Notes under the pieces: generated by a model
The model's input: the letters and a program-made list of their open reading frames with translations, nothing else
Told to the model about the DNA's origin: nothing
The model's database searches: none
Source of the DNA: Microbacterium paraoxydans
GTDB lineage: Bacteria > Actinomycetota > Actinomycetes > Actinomycetales > Microbacteriaceae
Assembly (NCBI RefSeq): GCF_018224615.1
Contig: NZ_JAGTUK010000003.1
Span: forward strand, 248,001-312,000
Direction: 5' to 3'
Length of the DNA: 64,000 nucleotides
Shown: piece after piece, positions 58,787 to 64,000 of the stretch
Numbering within the stretch: position 1 is the first letter of the stretch
Layout of the letters: each line of letters begins with the position of its first letter
Position numbers and translations under genes: made by a program

Positions 58787-60190
58787 TCAGATGACGGCGG
58801 CGTGGCGCAGGTCGTCGGCGGGTTGCCGGCTCCCGCCCACGAGATCGCACCAGGCCACGGCGAGGCGGCTCATCGCCTCCGTGGTCCTCTCCGGCGGCAG
58901 GGTGATGGGGATGCGGAGACGGCGCTCCAGCACGCCACCGGTGGTGAAGCGCGGGCCGGGCGGGAGGATCAGCCCCCGCTCGCGCGCGGAGAGCGACAGC
59001 GCGGTCGACACCGGAGCGCCGAGATCGATCCAGGCCGAGAGCCCGCCCGGTGTGGCAGGCATGCGAACGCCGGGGAGATCCGCCAGGCCGGCGGCGACGG
59101 CGGCGCGTCCGGCGGTCAGGCGTCGGCGCACGTGGCTGGTCAGCGCGGGGACGTCGCGCAGGAGCTCCACGGCGATGCACTGCTCCAGCAGCGCGGTGCC
59201 CAGCTCGAACGAGGGCCGGACGGCGAGCAGACGGGCGACCACGGAGCGCTCGGCGCGGATCCAGCCGATGCGCATCCCGCCCCACGCGATCTTCGACATG
59301 GAGCCGACGGTGATCACGTGCGGCCCGCCCGCGGCGAGAGGGACCGGCGCCCAGCCGCGGTCGATGTCGAGCTCGGCGGTGGTCTCGTCGACGATCAGCG
59401 AAGTGCCCACGTGGCGCGCGGTGGCGGCGATGCGCGACCGATCCTCCTGAGGAAGAGTGGCGCCCGTGGGGTTGTGGAAGTCGGGGATGAGGTACGCGAC
59501 GTGCGGGCGGGCGCTCAGCAGGGTCTCCGTGACGTGGCGGGTGTCCCAGCCCTCGGCGTCCACCGGGGTGGGCACGAGGCGGTAGCCGTGCCGGTGGAGG
59601 GCCTCCAGGGCGTGCGGGAAGGTCGGCTGTTCGACGAGGGCGCGTTCGCCACGTCGCCCGATGGCGGTGAGGATCAGGTTCACGGCATTCAGGGCGCCCG
59701 AGGTCACGATGATCTCGTCCGCAGAGGTGTCGGCTCCGCGCTCCGTGAAGCGTTGCGCGATCAGTTCCCTGAGTTCGGGAAGACCCTGGAGCGAGTAGCC
59801 GCTCGTGCCGCGCAGGGAAGCCAGGCGCGGGAGCGAGCGGACCGTGGCGTCGTAGAGGCCGGGGGTCGAGTCCATGGAGGCGATCGCGAGGTCGATCGCG
59901 TCGTCGTCGCTGTGCTCACCGGGCAGCGCGCTGCCGTGGGGGAGAGCGACGCGGGTGCTGCCGCCGTGTCGACGGGTGACGTAGCCGTCCGCCTCCAAGA
60001 GCCCGTACGCGCGCGTGACGGTCGAACGGGAGCGGCGCAGCTCGACAGCGAGCGCTCGCTCGCTCGGCAGCCGTTCGCCCACCGTGAGCCGCCCGTCGAG
60101 TATGAGCGCCTTGATCTGATCGGCCATGCCACTGGCGGACACACCGGCCACGCTGTGCGCGCCGAGCTGTTCCACGAGTCGTGAGGACAT
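58787..60190 (-). CDS. MocR-family regulator (GntR HTH fused to aminotransferase)
   Basis: A 467-residue fusion. The N-terminal GntR-type winged helix includes GERLPSERALAVELRRSRSTVTRAYGLLEADGYV (about 50-85). The C-terminal fold-type I aminotransferase domain has NPTGATLPQED, DETTAEL and the PLP lysine in SMSKIAWGGMRIGW. MocR regulators usually sense PLP or amino-acid derivatives and control a neighbouring gene, here the divergent YczE-type membrane protein. ATG 60190 is chosen over 60232. Confidence 0.92.
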   Translation of the reverse strand: MSSRLVEQLGAHSVAGVSASGMADQIKALILDGRLTVGERLPSERALAVELRRSRSTVTRAYGLLEADGYVTRRHGGSTRVALPHGSALPGEHSDDDAIDLAIASMDSTPGLYDATVRSLPRLASLRGTSGYSLQGLPELRELIAQRFTERGADTSADEIIVTSGALNAVNLILTAIGRRGERALVEQPTFPHALEALHRHGYRLVPTPVDAEGWDTRHVTETLLSARPHVAYLIPDFHNPTGATLPQEDRSRIAATARHVGTSLIVDETTAELDIDRGWAPVPLAAGGPHVITVGSMSKIAWGGMRIGWIRAERSVVARLLAVRPSFELGTALLEQCIAVELLRDVPALTSHVRRRLTAGRAAVAAGLADLPGVRMPATPGGLSAWIDLGAPVSTALSLSARERGLILPPGPRFTTGGVLERRLRIPITLPPERTTEAMSRLAVAWCDLVGGSRQPADDLRHAAVI

Positions 60191-60206
60191 GCCTCCAGCA
60201 TGCCGC

Positions 60207-60235
60207 AAAGTGGACTGCGGAATGCAGGCCACTTT
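60207..60235. promoter_or_regulatory. Putative MocR operator
   Basis: AAAGTGGACTGC (60207-60218) and GCAGGCCACTTT (60224-60235) are inverted repeats with 11 of 12 matched positions around a 5-base spacer. They lie in the 95-base gap between the divergent starts, and a related CAGTGG follows at 60241. This fits control of the pair. Confidence 0.6.
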
Positions 60236-60285
60236 TGCGCCAGTGGTCTCACCGGTCGACGATGTGGCCGTTCCACCATGGAGTC

Positions 60286-60948
60286 ATGCTGCTGCGCTCC
60301 GTTCTCCTGCCCATCCGCGCCACGAGCCGTCGTGATCTGGCGGAGCGTCTGGTCCAGCTCGTGATCGGGCTCGTGCTCTACGGAGTCGCGCTGGCCTTCA
60401 TGGTCCGCGGGGGCATCGGAGTCGCGCCGTGGGACGTGCTCGCCCTCGGTGTCGCAGGCAAGGGCGGCATCGGGTACGGCACCGTGACGGTACTGGTGTC
60501 GATCGTGGTGCTGCTGTTGTGGATTCCTCTGCGACAGCGCCTCGGCCTGGGCACAGTGCTCAACGCACTCCTGATCGGGCCCAGCGCCGACCTCGCGCTG
60601 CTGGTGCTGCCCGCCCCGTCGACCGTGTGGGTCGGGGCGCCCATGTTCGTGTTCGGCCTGGTTCTGCTCGCCTTCGCTACCGGGCTGTACATCGCGGCAG
60701 AGTTCGGTCCGGGGCCGCGAGACGGGCTGATGACCGGGCTCGTTCGGACCACGGGATGGCCGGTCTGGCTCGCCAGGACCGTCATCGAAGGCTCTGTGCT
60801 CCTGATCGGCTTCCTCCTGGGCGGCCCGGTGGGTGTCGGGACGGTGCTGTTCGCCTTCGGCGTCGGTCCGCTCATCGGCGTGTTCCTGCCCCGCATCGAG
60901 CGCCGCCGCCGGGCGCGGTCGCAGCGGCTGGCGGTGGCGACACCCTGA
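60286..60948 (+). CDS. YczE/YyaS/YitT-family membrane protein
   Basis: A 220-residue membrane protein with about five helices and the family start LVQLVIGLVLYGVALAFMVRGGIGVAPWDVLALGVA. YczE-type proteins are regularly divergent from MocR regulators. Transport of a vitamin B6-related or amino-acid compound is suspected but unproven. It ends with a terminator. Confidence 0.9.
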   Translation: MLLRSVLLPIRATSRRDLAERLVQLVIGLVLYGVALAFMVRGGIGVAPWDVLALGVAGKGGIGYGTVTVLVSIVVLLLWIPLRQRLGLGTVLNALLIGPSADLALLVLPAPSTVWVGAPMFVFGLVLLAFATGLYIAAEFGPGPRDGLMTGLVRTTGWPVWLARTVIEGSVLLIGFLLGGPVGVGTVLFAFGVGPLIGVFLPRIERRRRARSQRLAVATP

Positions 60949-60963
60949 GCGGCTCGGGCAGAC

Positions 60964-60997
60964 GAAGAGGCCCCCGGGGTGTCCCGGGGGCCTCTTC
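60964..60997. terminator. Bidirectional terminator between yczE-type gene and fabF
   Basis: A 15-bp perfect stem GAAGAGGCCCCCGGG/CCCGGGGGCCTCTTC around GTGT lies between two convergent stops. Confidence 0.9.
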
Positions 60998-61012
60998 CTA
61001 TCCGTGCGGAGA

Positions 61013-62251
61013 TCAGTCTGCGCTGCCCACCACGAGCACCGCGTTGTGACCACCGAACCCGAACGAGTTGCTGATCGCGTACTGCGGTCCGTCGCCGAGC
61101 GGCGTGGGCTCGCCCGACAGGCGGAACGGGACCTCCGGGTCGGGCTCGGTCATGTTGATCGTGGGAGGAGCCACCCGATCCCGCAGCGCGAGGATCGAGA
61201 AGATCGCCTCCAGCGCCCCCGTGCCGCCTAGGAGGTGGCCGGTCGACGCCTTGGTCGCCGACACCGGAATCTCGTCGATCCGGTCGCCGAAGACCTTCTT
61301 GAGTGCCGTGTACTCATTCGGGTCGCCGACCGGAGTCGAGGTGGCGTGGGCATTGATGTGCGTGATCTGGTCGGCGGTGATCCCGGCCTCCTCGAGAGCC
61401 TGGGTGACCGCGCGGGCGGCACCGTTCCCCTCAGGGTCGTTGCCGGTGATGTGGTAGGCGTCGGCCGTCACACCGCCGCCGAGGATGTAGCCGTAGATCT
61501 TCGCCCCGCGAGCCTTCGCGTGCTCCTCGGTCTCGAGGATGAGTGCGGCAGCGCCCTCGCCCATGACGAAGCCGTCGCGGTCGATCGCGCCGGGACGCGA
61601 CGCGTGGGCGGGGTCGTCGTTGCGGCGGGAGAGAGCTTGGGCGGAGGCGAACGCCGCCATCGTGATCGGGTGGATCGCCGACTCGGTACCCCCGGCGATC
61701 ACCACGTCCGCAAGGCCCTCCTGGAGGTGATGGAACGCGTGGATGAGGGACTCGGTGCTCGACGCGCAGGCGCTGACCACGGTCTGGGCATAGGCGCGAG
61801 CTTCGAACTGCAGGGACAGGTTGCCCGCCGCAGCGTTCGGCATCAGCATCGGGACCGTGAGCGGCATGACGCGGCGGGGCCCCTTCTCGCGCAGCGTGTC
61901 CCAGGCGTCGAGCAGGGTCCACAGGCCGCCGATGCCGGTCGCGAAGTCGACGCCGAGACGCTCGGGAGCCACCTCGGGGGAGCCGGCGTCGGCCCAGGCC
62001 TCACGAGCCGCGATCAGCGCGAACTGCGATGACGGGTCGAGGCGCTTGGCTTCGTGGCGGGGGAGCACTTCCTCGGGACGAACGATCGCCGACGCGGCGA
62101 AGGTGACGGGGAGCTCGTACTCCTGCACCCAGTCGTGCTCGATCGTGCGGGTGCCGGATACTCCGGCGAGCAGGTTGGTCCAGTTCTCCGGAGCCGTCCC
62201 GCCGATGGCGGACGTGGCGCCGATGCCGGTGACGACGATGCGCTTGGTCAT
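61013..62251 (-). CDS. fabF: 3-oxoacyl-ACP synthase II
   Basis: A 412-residue condensing enzyme for chain elongation in type II fatty acid synthesis. Catalytic residues are Cys162 (VVSACASSTESL), the His in HINAHATSTPVGD, the Lys/His in SATKASTGHLLGGTGALE, and the NSFGFGGHNAVL loop. ATG 62251 is clear. It follows acpP after 94 bases that contain a hairpin, so expression may differ from fabD-fabH-acpP. Confidence 0.96.
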   Translation of the reverse strand: MTKRIVVTGIGATSAIGGTAPENWTNLLAGVSGTRTIEHDWVQEYELPVTFAASAIVRPEEVLPRHEAKRLDPSSQFALIAAREAWADAGSPEVAPERLGVDFATGIGGLWTLLDAWDTLREKGPRRVMPLTVPMLMPNAAAGNLSLQFEARAYAQTVVSACASSTESLIHAFHHLQEGLADVVIAGGTESAIHPITMAAFASAQALSRRNDDPAHASRPGAIDRDGFVMGEGAAALILETEEHAKARGAKIYGYILGGGVTADAYHITGNDPEGNGAARAVTQALEEAGITADQITHINAHATSTPVGDPNEYTALKKVFGDRIDEIPVSATKASTGHLLGGTGALEAIFSILALRDRVAPPTINMTEPDPEVPFRLSGEPTPLGDGPQYAISNSFGFGGHNAVLVVGSAD

Positions 62252-62301
62252 GAAGGTGGTTCCTTGTCGGACGGGAGTCGTGCGGGAGATGGGCAGAGCG
62301 G

Positions 62302-62338
62302 AGGATGCCACGCCCCGCCGTTGCGGGGGTGGCATCCT
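62302..62338. promoter_or_regulatory. Hairpin between acpP and fabF
   Basis: AGGATGCCAC/GTGGCATCCT plus CCCCGC/GCGGGG around one bulged base form a strong stem in the 94-base acpP-fabF gap, just beyond the acpP stop. It could be a partial terminator or a processing site raising acpP over fabF levels. Confidence 0.6.
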
Positions 62339-62345
62339 GCCGTGG

Positions 62346-62594
62346 TTACTCCTGGCCCGCGACGATGAAGTTGACCGCGTCGCCGACGGTCTTGAGGTTC
62401 TTCACCTCGTCGTCGGGGATGGTCACGCCGAACTTCTCCTCGGCGTTGACGACGATCGTCATCATCGAGATCGAGTCGATGTCGAGGTCGTCGGTGAACG
62501 ACTTCTCCAGGGCGACCTCGGAGGCGTTGATGCCGGTCTCGTCGGTGATGAGCTCTGCGAGGCCGGCGAGGACCTCATCGTTGGTGAAAGCCAT
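62346..62594 (-). CDS. acpP: Acyl carrier protein
   Basis: An 82-residue acidic four-helix protein carrying growing acyl chains on phosphopantetheine at Ser41 in DDLDIDSISMM. The unusual CAATxTxE-like loss of a long N-terminal tag and the conserved DSIS motif are standard. It sits between fabH and fabF in the actinobacterial FAS-II order. Confidence 0.96.
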   Translation of the reverse strand: MAFTNDEVLAGLAELITDETGINASEVALEKSFTDDLDIDSISMMTIVVNAEEKFGVTIPDDEVKNLKTVGDAVNFIVAGQE

Positions 62595-62663
62595 AGTGGT
62601 CTTCCTCTTTCTTACGGGGTGTATTAGGAACCGTGGAACAGTCTAGGGAAGGTGGGCGCGGAG

Positions 62664-63665
62664 TCAGGGAAGGACCACGACCTGTGCGGCGAACACGAGA
62701 CCGGCGCCGAAGCCGATCTGCAGTGCCAACCCGCCCGACAGCTCGGGGTGCTCCTCCAGGAGACGGTGGCTCGCGAGGGGGATCGAGGCGGCCGACGTAT
62801 TGCCGGTCGTCTCGATGTCGCGGGCGATGGCCGTGGTCTCCGGCAGGCCGAGCTGCTTGGCGAACTCGTCGATGATGCGCATGTTCGCCTGGTGGGGGAT
62901 GAAGGCCGCGAGATCGTCGGCGGTCACGCCCGCCTTCTCCAGCGCCTCGCGGGCGACCTTCACCATCTCCCAGACCGCCCAGCGGAAGACCGTCGGACCC
63001 TCCTGGCGCAGGGTCGGCCACGGCACCTCGCCGTCGCGGAACTGGGTGAGCGTCGCGTTCATGCCCACCGCGTCGGCCTTGGACCCGTCGGAGCCCCACA
63101 CGGCGGGCGAGATGCCCGGGGTGTTGCTGGGGCCGATCAGTGCGGCGCCCGCGCCGTCGCCCAGCAGGAACGAGATGCTGCGATCGGTCGGGTCGACGAC
63201 GTCGGACAGCTTCTCCGTCCCGATCACGAGCGCGTGGCGTGCCGTGCCGGCCTTGATGAGGGCGTCGGCCTGCGCCACCGCGTAGGCGTACCCGGCACAC
63301 GCCGCGTTGATGTCGTAGGCGGCCGCGGGGTTCGCGCCCACCCGGTCGGCCACGATCGCGGAGACCGACGGCGTCTGCTTCGGGTTGCTGATCGTCGCGA
63401 CGATCACGAGGTCGACCTGGTCGGCGGGGACTCCGGACTTCTCGATCGCCTCGACGGCTGCGGCCGTCGCCAGGTCGATCGCATCCGTCTCCTTGTCGGC
63501 GCGCACCCGCGTCACGATGCCGGTGCGCTGGCGGATCCACTCGTCGCTCGAGTCGATCGGCCCGACCAGGTCGTCGTTCGGGACGGCGTTCTCGCCGCGC
63601 GCCGCACCGTACGAGTAGATGCGCGTGTAGGCGGGGCCGGTGAGCTGGGCGAGCGTGGCGCTCAT
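62664..63665 (-). CDS. fabH: 3-oxoacyl-ACP synthase III
   Basis: A 333-residue KAS III starting fatty acid synthesis by condensing an acyl-CoA with malonyl-ACP. It has catalytic Cys123 (INAACAGYAYAV), His in FIPHQANMRII and Asn in ETTGNTSAAS. It starts at ATG 63665, overlapping the fabD stop. Branched starters are likely in this lineage, an inference. Confidence 0.96.
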   Translation of the reverse strand: MSATLAQLTGPAYTRIYSYGAARGENAVPNDDLVGPIDSSDEWIRQRTGIVTRVRADKETDAIDLATAAAVEAIEKSGVPADQVDLVIVATISNPKQTPSVSAIVADRVGANPAAAYDINAACAGYAYAVAQADALIKAGTARHALVIGTEKLSDVVDPTDRSISFLLGDGAGAALIGPSNTPGISPAVWGSDGSKADAVGMNATLTQFRDGEVPWPTLRQEGPTVFRWAVWEMVKVAREALEKAGVTADDLAAFIPHQANMRIIDEFAKQLGLPETTAIARDIETTGNTSAASIPLASHRLLEEHPELSGGLALQIGFGAGLVFAAQVVVLP

Positions 63666-64000
63666 GCGGCGTCTCCGTTCAGCAGCGCGACCGCTGCATC
63701 GAGGTCTTCGGGGGTCTTGACGGCGACGGTGGGCACGCCGCGGAGTCCGCGCTTTGCGAGCCCGACGAGAGCGCCGGCCGGGGCGAGCTCGATGACACCG
63801 GTGACGCCCGCCTCGGCGAACGACGACATGCACAGGTCCCAGCGCACGGGCGACGACACCTGGTCGACGAGGTACGAGAGCGCCTGGGCGCCCTCGGTGA
63901 CCACGGAGCCGTCCCGGTTGGTCCAGAGCGTGAGCTCGGGGTCGGAGGGGGACACGTCGGCCACAGCGTCACGGAGGACCGTCACCGCGGAGGCCATGTA
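63662..64000 (-). CDS. fabD: Malonyl-CoA:ACP transacylase, C-terminal part
   Basis: The last 112 residues of FabD, running off the window end. The reading frame stays open to base 64000, and the start lies outside. YMASAVTVLRDAV, the CMSSFAEAGVT region and the terminal TVAVKTPEDLDAAVALL match FabD C-termini. The GHSxG active site is beyond the window. It overlaps fabH (ATGA) and presumably opens the FAS-II operon. Confidence 0.92.
   Translation of the reverse strand, partial: YMASAVTVLRDAVADVSPSDPELTLWTNRDGSVVTEGAQALSYLVDQVSSPVRWDLCMSSFAEAGVTGVIELAPAGALVGLAKRGLRGVPTVAVKTPEDLDAAVALLNGDAA

Overview
The window reads as chromosomal sequence of a high-GC actinobacterium, most likely Microbacterium or a close relative in Microbacteriaceae. 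The evidence is strong G/C bias at third codon positions, frequent GTG starts, dense ATGA/GTGA start-stop overlaps, and characteristic actinobacterial blocks: pgl-opcA-zwf-pgi-tal-tkt, sufBD-Rieske-C-T, divergent glgC/GT4-type glgA, fabD-fabH-acpP-fabF and DUF3145. I saw no insertion sequence, prophage, CRISPR array or rRNA. The genus is an inference from gene content; no 16S gene is present.

Layout. 0-2.8 kb: two small envelope proteins, a quinone-oxidoreductase-like dehydrogenase and a lipoprotein. 2.8-4.7 kb: leuA behind a leucine leader-peptide attenuator. 4.7-8.8 kb: a VOC protein and a divergent TetR regulator, a TRIC-like channel, recO-uppS and a P-loop kinase-like protein. 8.8-11.4 kb: DsbA-family protein, Tat-exported metallophosphoesterase, glutathione peroxidase. 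11.4-16.7 kb: dusB-dgt-dnaG and an orphan ABC ATPase, then tRNA-Asn. 17-19.3 kb: septum-formation-type lipoprotein, def, a DMT transporter. 19.3-27.5 kb: six-gene pentose-phosphate operon on the minus strand, divergent from heme O synthase (ctaB); heme A synthase (ctaA) follows. 30.5-34.6 kb: suf Fe-S assembly operon. 34.6-39.1 kb: C-S lyase-like aminotransferase, MFS exporter, TetR regulator and a two-gene ECF transporter module lacking an S component. 39-43 kb: acyltransferase and a DedA-histidine kinase-response regulator operon. 43-48.3 kb: ABC-F protein, pdxH-like oxidase, DUF3099/zinc-knuckle protein/SURF1 operon, DUF4190 protein, fabG. 48.3-53.4 kb: hydrolase, serB, glgC/glgA, orphan ABC ATPase, L31. 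53.4-58.7 kb: S33 peptidase coupled to a GmrSD-like DUF262 nuclease, a dioxygenase-like protein behind a probable iron box, DUF3145. 58.8-64 kb: MocR/YczE divergent pair and the FAS-II cluster, cut by the window end inside fabD.

Most of the window is core metabolism: carbon flux (oxidative and non-oxidative pentose phosphate, glycogen), heme A and oxidase assembly, Fe-S assembly, leucine synthesis and type II fatty acid synthesis. The most unusual parts are the DUF262/DUF1524 protein with its coupled peptidase, the putatively iron-regulated DSBH-fold protein, the ECF module under a tandem TetR operator, and several cis elements: the leuA attenuator, the tandem 15-bp repeats before tkt, the MocR inverted repeat, and a hairpin between acpP and fabF.
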